NCBI GenBank assembly: GCA_903845055.1
Contig: CAIMWF010000033.1
Location: forward strand, 1 to 64,000
Direction: 5' to 3'
Length of the DNA stretch: 64,000 bases
Source of the DNA: an uncultured Bacteroidales bacterium
Lineage (GTDB): Bacteria > Bacteroidota > Bacteroidia > Bacteroidales > FEN-979
Both the position numbers and the translations under genes were made by a program. This document shows, piece after piece, positions 49,801 through 57,632 of the stretch (positions are counted from its first letter, which is position 1; each line of letters begins with the position of its first letter). The notes under the pieces are model-generated. The model did not search any database, had not been told where the DNA came from, and was given only the letters and a program-made list of their open reading frames with translations.

Positions 49801-50294
49801 TTGGTGCTGTCGGTGATTGCAACCGGCTCATAACCAAGCACGTTGAGAAAGTGGACTGCGCGGAGCGTAAGCAAAAGACGGCCACCCGATGCAACATATG
49901 CCTGCAGCATCCGAACCAGCTTTGGATTTGTTTCAGCGGGAGAAAGAACAGTGGTATCCATCCTGTGGATCCATACGACGGAGTATCTTGCAAGCGTTTT
50001 GGTCCGTTTTACAATTTCACCGATCGTAACGAATTCAACAGCAAAATCATGGTTAGCAGATATGAAATCAAAGGCACTCTTCGTTTCAGGGTCGGATTGT
50101 TCATAGGGGAGGAGGGAAGCAAAGCCGATCAATTGTCTACCGGTATCACCTGGTTTTGAACCTTGTGGCTTCCTGGGTTGAATGGAATGCATCCTGGTTG
50201 CCTGGCCTTTGTTCGCCTGTCCAAACGCTTCACCAATAATAGTAACAAAAATATATATAATACAGATAATAAGATATTTACTGCAACTCATCAT
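46782..50294 (-). CDS. 1,170-residue glycosidase with glutamine-amidotransferase-like N-terminus
   Basis: A signal peptide (residues 8-26) is followed by a class-I GATase-like sandwich (about 50-280, with VWIHRMD and ASGGRLLLTLRA) without an obvious catalytic Cys. Then come a beta-rich module and a large (alpha/alpha)6 glycosidase domain (about 560-1010) with TDHDHLIENTNVGHGWVEGG and a SVWPLFTGWVSLAEYGSG segment, as in debranching or GH78/GH116-type six-hairpin enzymes. C-terminal beta domains follow (about 1020-1170). Exported, periplasmic or surface. Its ATG overlaps the HAD gene stop as ATGA. It is the largest enzyme of the glycan cluster; the linkage it cuts is unknown. Confidence 0.78.
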   Translation of the reverse strand: MMSCSKYLIICIIYIFVTIIGEAFGQANKGQATRMHSIQPRKPQGSKPGDTGRQLIGFASLLPYEQSDPETKSAFDFISANHDFAVEFVTIGEIVKRTKTLARYSVVWIHRMDTTVLSPAETNPKLVRMLQAYVASGGRLLLTLRAVHFLNVLGYEPVAITDSTKKCIDDGNGRKLGIHAFRDHPVFDGLHGGAYINRPMTDQTTRISGFFGAQVPSNGKVLAVDWDYIFLREQSKIVFEYTPGKGKVVAVGGYINFGTPNLNRPHLELFTLNCIRYLSEKNTGIPSSYWDYTMSTVTRCPEPAPTDQLLKAIPPPVKWAEPDAGLNLTKNFGSGNFWDVAGERLLTMGTEKGGIEEVWAHPFMAFRDYEAGIRFAYKDTIYWLDDERPEIVVNPAYFSRQYKFPRAYLREMIVNDPGAPSGVIHYEYRGVYPAELIIRLKTNLRLMWPYSENATGSLCYSWDPDTYAFMAENQGGNMFVKLGGNRYPARHLEGAYDGFGYSRSDSSFHGIPTDKIQASCLLQYPLEMNDNLDIVYTAGSEGKAAINSLFETALRHPSQIYANALIHSYELLSKSLLITSPDENFNTGYRWALVSADRFFVNTPGMGKALVAGYSTTRHGWDGGHKVNGRPGYGWYFGRDGEWSSFALLDYGDFGKVKSELEFFNNYQDLTGKILHEASTSGIIHYDAADATPLYIVLAGKYFRHTNDTAFLRRIWPNVKHAIQFCYSTDTDHDHLIENTNVGHGWVEGGELYGSHATLYMAGSWFAALTEASNMAAFMHDPDGPKYGWESEEVRNVINTSFWSDQQKFFAYGKNRDGSYRREPTVLPAVPILFKAIDPSKATICLKQYAGNAFSTNWGVRIIRDDSRWFKPTGYHYGSVWPLFTGWVSLAEYGSGNYLQGYTHMMNNLDIYKNWGLGFTEEVLNGAEYQPSGVCAHQCWSETMVLQPALEGMLGLDVRAQENKLGLSPRLPAQWDSLDVRNIRIDSRSVDFHFHRQMMNRAETPVYTSDFDFSLAAGKSLHIEFMPVFPPATQINRVTLDGHTAPFVTFKTPQGLTLLTNFELRSTSRLTVDTGPGISLLPVESDPKPGEPSEGLRIIETHISRSGYQVTVEGKSGSSGIIEIYSPASPMEIAENARFLDQKNGIYRFAVDFEKSTDKYVEKNVTFSLK

Positions 50295-50938
50295 AACAAA
50301 TTATTTAACTCAATCAATGAAGGTATCAGCAAAATGCCGAGCTGTTCCAGGCGTTCCCGGCTATGGTGGCCGTTGGGAACCAGGATGCATTCCACACCTA
50401 TTTCACCGGCTACCTCCGCGTCATGACGCGTATCGCCGATGAACAGCATCTGCTCCCTGGGGATGTCAAGATCACTGACCAGTCTGAATCCCACATCGTT
50501 TTTACCGTATGCGTAATGGTCATCGAGACCATAAATATGGCTGAAGAAACCGGATACGCCCAGTGCGATCGATTCAGATACAAGCTCATTTTGCTCCCGG
50601 GCTGATAATATCGATTGTGTGTAACCGTGACTCCTGAAATTTGCCAGCACCTCGAAAGCGCCTTGCTGCAGCCGGGTTTCACGCTGGCGGAGGTTGTAGC
50701 GGTTGATGAATTCTGTCCCAACAACATCAAAGGGTTCTTTGTCAAAGTCATACCCGAGTTTCGCGTAATAATCCTTAACGGGGAAATCAAACAGTTCCAT
50801 GTATTCATCCACTGTTCTGGGGGGGAGATTACGCTCGCCGAGCATCCCGTTCATTACATCAACGCAGAGCCAGGCATCGTCGAGGAGGGTCCCGTTCCAG
50901 TCCCAGATGATGTGGGTGAATTTCTTTAGATCGATCAT
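50291..50938 (-). CDS. HAD-family phosphatase, phosphoglycolate-phosphatase-like
   Basis: 215 residues. Motif I is DWNGTLLDD with the nucleophilic Asp, motif III is in the Lys region near 140, and motif IV is FIGDTRHDAEVA. The cap is helical. The ATG at 50938 is used; the preceding codon is TTG. It hydrolyses a small phosphate ester such as a sugar phosphate or phosphoglycolate in the cytoplasm. It leads a minus-strand unit with the big glycosidase, coupled by an ATGA overlap. A link to sugar metabolism is plausible. Confidence 0.87.
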   Translation of the reverse strand: MIDLKKFTHIIWDWNGTLLDDAWLCVDVMNGMLGERNLPPRTVDEYMELFDFPVKDYYAKLGYDFDKEPFDVVGTEFINRYNLRQRETRLQQGAFEVLANFRSHGYTQSILSAREQNELVSESIALGVSGFFSHIYGLDDHYAYGKNDVGFRLVSDLDIPREQMLFIGDTRHDAEVAGEIGVECILVPNGHHSRERLEQLGILLIPSLIELNNLL

Positions 50939-50948
50939 CAATTATCTG

Positions 50949-50956
50949 TAGTTTTG
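50949..50956 (+). promoter_or_regulatory. promoter -7 element TAGTTTTG before the radical SAM gene
   Basis: TAGTTTTG matches TAnnTTTG, 38 bases before the ATG at 50994. A TTTA at 50925-50928 could be a weak -33, at 20 bases spacing. Confidence 0.4.
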
Positions 50957-50993
50957 TGACGGGTAAAATTAACGAAAATTTGATCGTCACCGC

Positions 50994-51932
50994 ATGAATT
51001 ATGACGCCTTTACAGGTCCGCTCGAACAGTTGCGGGATTGTGCGCTGTGCCCGCGCATGTGCCATGTCAACAGGTTCAGGGCCGGAAGGGGAGTTTGCAA
51101 AAGCGATGCTTCCTTCAACATAGCTTCGGTTTGCATACATCACGGAGAGGAACCTCCCGTGAGCGGGAGCACGGGCATCTGCAACATTTTCTTTGCAGGG
51201 TGCAATCTACGCTGCATCTATTGCCAGAACTTCCAGATCAGCGACCCGTCGGCAAGCCATGCCGCTCACCGTATGGCTTTGCATGATGTCATTTCGGCCA
51301 TCACCCGTATCCTCGACCAGGGGATCAACCGGGTTGGCTTTGTTTCTCCGTCTCATGATATACCGCAGATGCAGGTCATCATCAACATTATTCAATCTTT
51401 GGGATATCATCCTGTGTGGGTCTACAACTCAAACGGGTATGACAAGGTTGAGACGCTGCGTGCTCTCGAAGGTGTGATTGACGTTTACCTTCCCGATTTC
51501 AAATACATGGAACGTGAACTTGCCCTCAATTACTCAGGTGTTGCCGATTACCCAAAAGTTGCAATGGCCGCGTTAAAAGAGATGATGCGACAGAAAGGTG
51601 CGGTATTGCACCTGGCAGCCGACGATACGGTTGCGTCAGGGATCATCGTTCGCCATCTGGTGTTGCCCGGCCATATTGAAAACAGTCTCCGTGTCGTAAG
51701 GTTTCTCGCTGAAGATTTGTCTGCCAGGATACATGTTTCGCTGATGGCACAGTATTACCCGGTTGATCGGGTGGCTGCTCACCCGAAACTGGGCAGTTGC
51801 ATCACTGAATCCGAATACCGGCAGGTCATCAATGAGATGGAAAAGGTTGGTCTTGGAAATGGCTGGATACAGGAATTTGAAAGCAGGGATTTTTACCGGC
51901 CCGATTTCAATAAGCCTCATCCCTTCGCCTGA
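50994..51932 (+). CDS. radical SAM protein, PflA/AmmeMemoRadiSam-like
   Basis: 312 residues. A Cys-rich N-terminal segment (CALCPRMCHVNRF, and GVCKS) may bind an extra cluster. The radical SAM motif is GCNLRCIYCQN (CxxxCxxC), with GSTGICNIFF before it. The pattern resembles PflA-like activating enzymes and AmmeMemoRadiSam family members. It would generate a 5'-deoxyadenosyl radical, perhaps to activate a glycyl-radical enzyme, but no such partner is in the window. It is divergent from the HAD phosphatase. Substrate unknown. Confidence 0.87.
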   Translation: MNYDAFTGPLEQLRDCALCPRMCHVNRFRAGRGVCKSDASFNIASVCIHHGEEPPVSGSTGICNIFFAGCNLRCIYCQNFQISDPSASHAAHRMALHDVISAITRILDQGINRVGFVSPSHDIPQMQVIINIIQSLGYHPVWVYNSNGYDKVETLRALEGVIDVYLPDFKYMERELALNYSGVADYPKVAMAALKEMMRQKGAVLHLAADDTVASGIIVRHLVLPGHIENSLRVVRFLAEDLSARIHVSLMAQYYPVDRVAAHPKLGSCITESEYRQVINEMEKVGLGNGWIQEFESRDFYRPDFNKPHPFA

Positions 51933-52043
51933 AATCAGGCTGGTTGCCACATTCATCGTCAAAAGAACGGGGAACAAAGAAAATCCTTGGGATGTTAGGG
52001 TAATCTTTTTAATTTTGGTGTCTGCCACTTCAACCAATTTTAA

Positions 52044-52099
52044 TCCTCAAATCCTCAAATTTTCCAATCTTCAAATCCACAAATTCTCAAATTATCAAA
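52044..52099. repeat. TCCTCAAA octamer tandem repeat, about seven copies
   Basis: Head-to-tail 8-base units (TCCTCAAA twice, then TTTTCCAA, TCTTCAAA, TCCACAAA, TTCTCAAA, TTATCAAA) fill the leader of the C1 peptidase gene and end 16 bases before its ATG. Confidence 0.8.
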
Positions 52100-52114
52100 T
52101 CAAATCCCAACGCT

Positions 52115-53329
52115 ATGAAGACCATTATTCAGCTCTTTTTAACCTGTCTGTTCCTTTCCGCTGCATCTGCCGGGTATACCCAGAATAAGGATAAGGAAAA
52201 GAAATCCGATTCAGGCTATGTATTTACGATGGTAAAACAGCTCCCTGCCACTTCGGTCAAGAACCAGTATCGTTCGGGAACCTGCTGGAGCTATTCCGCC
52301 ATATCATTCCTTGAATCGGAACTGCTGCGCACCGGCAAGGATACCTTCGATCTGTCAGAAATGTTTTGCGTCCGTAACTGCTACTCCGACAAGGCTTCTC
52401 TTTACATCCGGTTCAATGGCAAGCATAATTTCGGAGGTGGCGGCGCTTCCCATGACGTTACAAGTGTGCTGAAAAAATACGGCATGGTCCCCAACCAGGT
52501 TTACAATGGGATGACCATCAACGAACCGAACCCCGTTCATGGAGAAATGGATGCGGTGCTGAGTGCCGATGTGGATGCTGTTTTGAAAAATGCGAACAAA
52601 AAACTGACGCCGGTATGGCACCAGGGATTTGACGGCCTCCTCGATACCTATCTTGGCAAGGTTCCTGAAAAATTTACATACAAGGGAAATGATTATACGC
52701 CGAAATCGTTTGGCGATATGCTCGGTCTGAATCCTGACGATTATGTCGAACTTACCTCCTATACCCACCATCCATTCTATTCAAAATTTATCCTCGAGGT
52801 TCCCGATAATTGGGAAATGGGCGAAGTGTATAATCTTCCGCTCGACGACCTGATCAGTGTGATCGACAACTCCATCGACAAGGGTTATACGGTTGTTTGG
52901 GGTGCTGATGTAAGCGAAAAGGGGTTTGCCTGGAAAAGCGGCCTGGCAGTTGTACCCGATAAGAATGCCAGCGAGGCTGCCGGCATGGAAAGTGCAAAAT
53001 GGTCCAAACTTTCGGATGCCGAAAAGGACAAAATGCTTTACAAATTCGACAAACCCATGCCTGAGAAAAAAATCACCCAGGAGATGCGCCAGACGGAATT
53101 TGACAATTACCAAACCACCGATGACCACGGCATGCACCTGACCGGCATCGCCAAAGACCAGAACGGGAACAAATATTATTATATCAAGAATTCATGGGGA
53201 ACCGAAGGCAGCCCTTATAAAGGCTACTTCTATGCTTCTGAACCCTATGTCCGCCTGAAGACCATGGACATTATGGTAAACAAAAACTCCATTCCCAGGG
53301 AGATCAGGAAAAAACTCGGCATCAATTAA
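52115..53329 (+). CDS. papain-family (C1) cysteine peptidase, secreted
   Basis: 404 residues. A signal peptide at 1-22 ends GYTQ. The catalytic Cys is in RSGTCWSYSA, the His in DDHGMHLTG and the Asn in IKNSWG, so the triad is complete; the His is followed by the NGNKYYYIKNSWG segment typical of bleomycin-hydrolase and aminopeptidase C types. Several Bacteroidota aminopeptidase-C-like enzymes have this layout and a signal peptide. It probably trims peptides in the periplasm. The octamer repeat occupies its leader; a terminator follows the stop. Confidence 0.9.
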   Translation: MKTIIQLFLTCLFLSAASAGYTQNKDKEKKSDSGYVFTMVKQLPATSVKNQYRSGTCWSYSAISFLESELLRTGKDTFDLSEMFCVRNCYSDKASLYIRFNGKHNFGGGGASHDVTSVLKKYGMVPNQVYNGMTINEPNPVHGEMDAVLSADVDAVLKNANKKLTPVWHQGFDGLLDTYLGKVPEKFTYKGNDYTPKSFGDMLGLNPDDYVELTSYTHHPFYSKFILEVPDNWEMGEVYNLPLDDLISVIDNSIDKGYTVVWGADVSEKGFAWKSGLAVVPDKNASEAAGMESAKWSKLSDAEKDKMLYKFDKPMPEKKITQEMRQTEFDNYQTTDDHGMHLTGIAKDQNGNKYYYIKNSWGTEGSPYKGYFYASEPYVRLKTMDIMVNKNSIPREIRKKLGIN

Positions 53330-53350
53330 CTTTGTACCGGAGGATAAAGG

Positions 53351-53392
53351 CAAGGCTGCTTCTTATGTCAGAGGCGGCCTTGTTTTATTTTA
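53351..53392. terminator. terminator between convergent C1 peptidase and aat genes
   Basis: CAAGGCTGC (53351-53359) and GCGGCCTTG (53374-53382), with one G-T pair, are followed by TTTTATTTTA. It lies between the peptidase stop and the aat stop and overlaps the end of aat by a few bases. Confidence 0.7.
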
Positions 53393-54068
53393 CCATCCAC
53401 TTCCCTTTAACCGTCGGTCGTTTCAAGGCTTCGGCAAGAAGGTCAAGGTAACTGGTCCTCGGGATCAGGGTGGCCCCCAGCCCCACCAGGTGAGAAGTCT
53501 CTACCTGGCAATCGATAAAATTGAATTCCAGTTGTTTGGCAAGTTCCACGAGGTTGAAAAATGCAACTTTTGAAGCATTGTTTTCCTTATGGAACATGCT
53601 TTCACCGAAGAATGCCCCGCCAAGCGACACGCCATAAAGCCCCCCTGCGAGCTTTCCATCATGATATGCCTCCACGGAATGGGCGAATCCCCGGTCGTGC
53701 ATTTCAAGATAAGCTTTGATGAATTCTTCACTGATCCATGTCCCATCCTGGCCGGGTCGGCAGGTTTCAGCGCATGAACGGATTACACCTTCAAAATTGG
53801 TGTCAACCCTTATTTCGAATATTTTTTTCTTTACAAGCCGCTGCAAAGTGCCACTGGCTTTAAACGCCTTCGGAAGAAGCACCAGCCTTGGATCGGGCGA
53901 GTACCAGTAAAAATCATCCTCTTCGACAAACCACGGGAAAATTCCCTGAGCGTAGGCCTGTACCAGGCGTTTTGCGGAGAGATCGCCGCCGATGGCAATC
54001 AGCCCGTCCGGTTCCGCTTCAGCAACCGGCGGAAAGAAGGGTTCCTGCGGTAAAAGGTAAACGGTCAT
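53385..54068 (-). CDS. aat: leucyl/phenylalanyl-tRNA-protein transferase
   Basis: 227 residues from the ATG at 54068; a longer frame upstream would overlap the aminotransferase end. Aat motifs are visible: GIFPWF after an N-terminal YLLPQEPFFPP, then GGLYGVSLGGAFFGESMF, the donor and substrate-binding region, and FIDCQ with the C-terminal end. It adds Leu or Phe from charged tRNA to N-terminal Lys or Arg of proteins, which marks them for ClpAP-type degradation. The gene lies 13 bases after the class III aminotransferase stop on the same strand. Confidence 0.94.
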   Translation of the reverse strand: MTVYLLPQEPFFPPVAEAEPDGLIAIGGDLSAKRLVQAYAQGIFPWFVEEDDFYWYSPDPRLVLLPKAFKASGTLQRLVKKKIFEIRVDTNFEGVIRSCAETCRPGQDGTWISEEFIKAYLEMHDRGFAHSVEAYHDGKLAGGLYGVSLGGAFFGESMFHKENNASKVAFFNLVELAKQLEFNFIDCQVETSHLVGLGATLIPRTSYLDLLAEALKRPTVKGKWMVK

Positions 54069-54081
54069 GGGTTGCCCGGGA

Positions 54082-55272
54082 TCATGATTGGCATTTATCC
54101 AATGCTGAAAGAATCTTGTCGCAGGACTCACCGATTTCTTCCGGGGTGATGGTAAGGGGAGGCGCGATGCGGAATGTGGCGGGTTTGAACAGGTACCAGT
54201 CGATGATCACTCCTTCGCCGATGGCGGCCTGCATAAATGCCGTACGTTTACCCGGATCTGCAAGGTCAAACCCCATAGCAAGCCCCAGGTGTCTTGCACC
54301 GGCAATGGCCGGGTGGGAGGATAACCTATCCATGAAAATTCTGCCTTTTTCAATGGCACCGGCGACCAGGTCACCCGCGGCCAGCACCTCCAGCCCGGCG
54401 AGCGCGGCAGCGCAGCTTACAGGGTGTCCGCCGAAGGTGGTGATGTGACCCAGTTCCGGGTTGAAAGCCAGCGTGTCCATGATGTTCTTTCCGGCAATGA
54501 AAGCGCCAAGGGGCATACCGGCGCCAAGCGCTTTGGCCAGGACGAGGATGTCGGGTGCAAAGTCGTAATGCTCGAAGCTGAACATTTTGCCCGTGCGGCC
54601 CATGCCCATCTGCACATCGTCCACTATGATCAAAACGCCGTCGCGGGCACAGCGTTTTTTCATCTGGTGGAGAAAGTACTCCTCCACCGGAATGATTCCT
54701 GCTTCAGCCTGGACAACCTCCATCACGATGCATGCCGTGCGGGTTGAAATCTTTTCAAGGTGGCAGAAGTTGTTGAATTCCAGGAGCCTCGTATCGGGCA
54801 GAAGCGGCCGGAAGGCGTTTTTCAACGATTCGTTGCCGAGGATGCTGAGACTGCCGTGGGTGCTGCCATGGTATGAATCGGTAAAGGAGATCACCTCGGT
54901 TCGCCCGGTATACCGCTTTGCAAGTTTCATAGCGCCTTCGATGGCCTCGCTGCCTGAGTTGACAAAATAGACCGAGTCAAGTTTTTCGGGCAATAAGCCG
55001 GTCAGGCGCTCTGCAAGGTGGACCTGCGGCGCCTGGATGAACTCACCATACACGTTCAGGTGCAGGTAACGGTCAACCTGGTCATGGATGGCCTTAACAA
55101 CGGCCGGGTGCCGGTGTCCCACGTTGCTTACCGAAATTCCCGCAACAAGATCGCTGTAACGTTTCCCCGAACGATCATACAGGTAGATCCCTTCCGCTTC
55201 AACAATCTCAAGTCCCATCGGAAAGAATGAAGGCAGCCCCAGGTAACGGTAAAATAACTCACGTTCTGTCAT
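54082..55272 (-). CDS. class III pyridoxal-phosphate aminotransferase
   Basis: 396 residues. Family motifs are NSGSEAIEGAMKLAKRYTGR (PLP phosphate region) and DDVQMGMGRTGK (ring stacking), with the Schiff-base lysine in LAKALGAG. The layout and length resemble ornithine, acetylornithine and 4-aminobutyrate aminotransferases. The specific amino donor cannot be told from sequence alone. It is followed by aat and is divergent from the SDR gene. Given the 2-oxoadipate/D-2-hydroxyglutarate genes elsewhere, a lysine-type donor is possible but not shown. Confidence 0.88.
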   Translation of the reverse strand: MTERELFYRYLGLPSFFPMGLEIVEAEGIYLYDRSGKRYSDLVAGISVSNVGHRHPAVVKAIHDQVDRYLHLNVYGEFIQAPQVHLAERLTGLLPEKLDSVYFVNSGSEAIEGAMKLAKRYTGRTEVISFTDSYHGSTHGSLSILGNESLKNAFRPLLPDTRLLEFNNFCHLEKISTRTACIVMEVVQAEAGIIPVEEYFLHQMKKRCARDGVLIIVDDVQMGMGRTGKMFSFEHYDFAPDILVLAKALGAGMPLGAFIAGKNIMDTLAFNPELGHITTFGGHPVSCAAALAGLEVLAAGDLVAGAIEKGRIFMDRLSSHPAIAGARHLGLAMGFDLADPGKRTAFMQAAIGEGVIIDWYLFKPATFRIAPPLTITPEEIGESCDKILSALDKCQS

Positions 55273-55361
55273 GACACGATTTATTTCACGAAATTACTAA
55301 ATGTTCCTTTCCCGATATTCATTAATTTCGCTTTTCGCCATTTCACTATTTTTATTTCGGT

Positions 55362-56156
55362 ATGAAGGATAAAGTTATCATCATCACAGGGGCCTCTTCA
55401 GGTATCGGCAGGGCGCTATCATTCGAATGTGCCCGCCAGGGAGCGCGCCTGGTACTTGCCTCCCGCAAGGCAGTTCCCGACCAGGAGTTGTTGAAAATAT
55501 CGGGTTCGGCACTATTCGTGAAGACAGATGTTTCGCATGAGTCGGACTGTGCGGAGCTGATCCGCCGGGCTGTTGCTGAATTCGGCAGGATCGATGTCCT
55601 CATCAACAACGCGGGCATCTCAATGCGGGCGCTCTTCTCGGAAGTTGACCTGGGGGTTATCCGCCAGCTTATGGACACCAATTTCTGGGGAACGGTTTAC
55701 TGCACCAAGTTTGCACTGCCATACCTGCTTGCATCCAAAGGCTCCCTTGTCGGGATGTCATCCGTTGCAGGATATAAGGGTCTTCCCGGCCGGACCGGCT
55801 ATTCAGCATCAAAATTCGCCATGCAGGGTTTCCTTGAGGTTGTACGCATCGAAAACATGAAAAGGGGACTTCATGTTTTAATTGCCTGTCCCGGTTTTAC
55901 CGCTTCCAACATCCGCAACGTCGCACTGGCGAAAGACGGCTCTCAACAGGGAGAAACACCGCTGGATGAAAGCTCGCTCATGACGGCTGAGGCAGTAGCC
56001 GTCCATATCACCAATGCCATCCGGAAGAAAAGGGAACGTCTCGTTTTGACAACCATGGGAAAAATGACGGTGCTGCTGAACAAATTCTTCCCTAAATTCA
56101 TGGACCGGATGGTTTACAACCATATGGCAAAAGAGCCGAACTCACCGTTTAAATAG
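55362..56156 (+). CDS. short-chain dehydrogenase/reductase (SDR)
   Basis: 264 residues. TGASSGIG lies at residues 9-16, NNAG at about 86, MSSVAG with the Ser at about 140, and YSASKFAM with catalytic Tyr and Lys. It resembles DHRS7B-like SDRs, including a C-terminal basic and hydrophobic tail that can hold it to a membrane. It could reduce a ketone on a lipid or steroid-like molecule with NADP. It is divergent from the class III aminotransferase and converges on xerD, with 15 bases between stops. Substrate unknown. Confidence 0.88.
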   Translation: MKDKVIIITGASSGIGRALSFECARQGARLVLASRKAVPDQELLKISGSALFVKTDVSHESDCAELIRRAVAEFGRIDVLINNAGISMRALFSEVDLGVIRQLMDTNFWGTVYCTKFALPYLLASKGSLVGMSSVAGYKGLPGRTGYSASKFAMQGFLEVVRIENMKRGLHVLIACPGFTASNIRNVALAKDGSQQGETPLDESSLMTAEAVAVHITNAIRKKRERLVLTTMGKMTVLLNKFFPKFMDRMVYNHMAKEPNSPFK

Positions 56157-56171
56157 AAAGATCGCAGGTGA

Positions 56172-57077
56172 TCAGGTGCTCCTCGGATGGTATTGGATTA
56201 TCGTGCTCCGGAGGTAATCCCTGTCAAGGTGGGTATAGATCTCGGTGGTCGTGATCGATTCATGACCGAGCATTTCCTGCACGGCCCGGAGATCTGCTCC
56301 GCCTTCGACCAGGTGCGTGGCAAATGAATGGCGAAAAGTATGCGGACTGATCTTTTTCTGGATTCCCGCCTTTTGTGCAAGATTTTTAACGATGGTAAAG
56401 ATCATCACCCGGGTGAGTTCTGAGCCCCTGCGGTTCAGGAATAAATAGTCCTCCTTGCCCTTTCTTACACCGATATGCGGCCTGATGACCGACAGGTAAT
56501 CGTGAATCTCCTCCTGCGCTACGCTCCCTACCGGCACCAGGCGCTCTTTGTTCCCCTTGCCTGTAATCCTGATAAACCCCTCGTCAAAAAACAAATTGGA
56601 AATTTTGAGACCGACAAGTTCTGAAACACGCAGGCCGCATCCGTAAAGGGTTTCAAGCATCGCCTTGTTTCGCTTGCCTTCAGGAGTGCTCAGGTCGATC
56701 TGCCCGATCAGCAGGTCAATTTCATCCACATTCAGGGTAACGGGCAGTTTCATCCCGATCCTGGGCAGTTCGATGAGCTCTGTCGGGTCTTTCGTCACGA
56801 TGTTCTCAAGGAGCAGGTAATGATAAAAGGCCCTCAGCCCCGATATCACCCGTGCCTGCGTGCGTGCAGTCACACCCAGTTCGGTAATCCACTTCAGGAA
56901 GGCTTTGAGATGATGAAGTTCCACCTCCGCCGGACTTAACGTGAGCCCTTTCATGGTGAAAAACTGGGTTATCTTTGCAACATCGTGCAGGTAGGCCTCA
57001 ACTGAATTCTGTGAGAGGGACTTTTCAAATTTCAGGTAAGCCTTAAAACCACCATGATAGGAATTCCATAGGTTCAT
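56172..57077 (-). CDS. xerD: site-specific tyrosine recombinase XerD
   Basis: 301 residues. The N-terminal SAM-like DNA-binding domain (1-105) is followed by the catalytic domain with all conserved residues: Arg in GLRVSEL, the Lys beta-hairpin near 180, HTFRHSF (HxxR), LGHESI and the nucleophile Tyr in TEIYTHL. It resolves chromosome dimers at dif with XerC. No dif-like site was identified in the window. The ATG at 57077 is well placed. It is divergent from rpmG, with a strong promoter for the latter in between. Confidence 0.95.
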   Translation of the reverse strand: MNLWNSYHGGFKAYLKFEKSLSQNSVEAYLHDVAKITQFFTMKGLTLSPAEVELHHLKAFLKWITELGVTARTQARVISGLRAFYHYLLLENIVTKDPTELIELPRIGMKLPVTLNVDEIDLLIGQIDLSTPEGKRNKAMLETLYGCGLRVSELVGLKISNLFFDEGFIRITGKGNKERLVPVGSVAQEEIHDYLSVIRPHIGVRKGKEDYLFLNRRGSELTRVMIFTIVKNLAQKAGIQKKISPHTFRHSFATHLVEGGADLRAVQEMLGHESITTTEIYTHLDRDYLRSTIIQYHPRST

Positions 57078-57142
57078 TTTTTCAGGGTTTGGTTCCTTTG
57101 CTGAATTGATTCTGATCCGGGAAATAAAAGTATGAAAATATT

Positions 57143-57173
57143 TTTGTTTTTTCCATGAAATGGTTTAATTTTG
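57143..57173 (+). promoter_or_regulatory. strong promoter for rpmG/bL38/ftsY
   Basis: TTTG (57143-57146), 19 bases, TAATTTTG (57166-57173): an almost ideal Bacteroidota promoter, 30 bases before the rpmG ATG. Confidence 0.8.
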
Positions 57174-57202
57174 CAGTCCCGAAAAAATAAAGAATTCATA
57201 CA

Positions 57203-57391
57203 ATGGCAAAAAAGAGCAAAGATCAACGGATTCAGGTTATTTTGGAATGTACGGAGCAGAGGGCCAGTGGGGTACCCGGGATTTCAAGGTACATTACCAC
57301 GAAAAATAAGAAGAATACCCCGGAGAGAATTGAACTGAAAAAGTACAATTCCTATTTAAAGAAAAAAACTGTCCACAAAGAAATTAAATAA
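57203..57391 (+). CDS. rpmG: 50S ribosomal protein L33
   Basis: 62 residues with the L33 pattern: [12 protein letters not shown], then [18 protein letters not shown] and a basic C-terminal tail. The zinc-binding Cys pairs of some L33 proteins are not present here (only one Cys), so this is the Cys-poor form. It binds the 50S E-site region. The stop is 8 bases before the DUF4295 ATG. Confidence 0.96.
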   Translation: MAKKSKDQRIQVILECTEQRASGVPGISRYITTKNKKNTPERIELKKYNSYLKKKTVHKEIK

Positions 57392-57399
57392 CTTGAGAT

Positions 57400-57561
57400 A
57401 TGGCAAAGAAAGTAGTTGCTTCGTTTAAAGCTACCTCCGGGAAAGATTTTACTAAGGTTATCCGTATGGTCAAGTCACCGAAGTCAGGAGCTTATGTTTT
57501 CAAAGAAACCATTGTTGCTAATGAAATGCTGAAAGATTTTTTAGCAAACAAGGAGAACTAA
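57400..57561 (+). CDS. DUF4295 ribosomal protein (bL38)
   Basis: 53 residues, shorter than many automatic gene searches accept. It starts with MAKKVVASFK, has a Lys-rich core and ends ANKEN. It matches the DUF4295 family, a Bacteroidota-specific small protein that to my knowledge was seen as an extra 50S protein (bL38) in a Flavobacterium ribosome structure; that name is from memory. The rpmG-DUF4295-ftsY order is typical for this phylum. It follows L33 by 8 bases and precedes a hairpin. Confidence 0.88.
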   Translation: MAKKVVASFKATSGKDFTKVIRMVKSPKSGAYVFKETIVANEMLKDFLANKEN

Positions 57562-57580
57562 TAACTGTTTGTTTTCATTG

Positions 57581-57616
57581 AAAAGCTTTTTTCCTCCGAA
57601 AAAAGCTTTTTTATTT
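57581..57616 (+). terminator. terminator-like hairpin between bL38 and ftsY
   Basis: AAAAGCTTTTTTC, a 4-base loop and GAAAAAAGCTTTT form a 13-base stem, then a T-rich run. It sits 17 bases before the ftsY ATG, so it may attenuate rather than fully stop transcription into ftsY. Confidence 0.7.
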
Positions 57617-57632
57617 TTATAATAAGTAGTTT

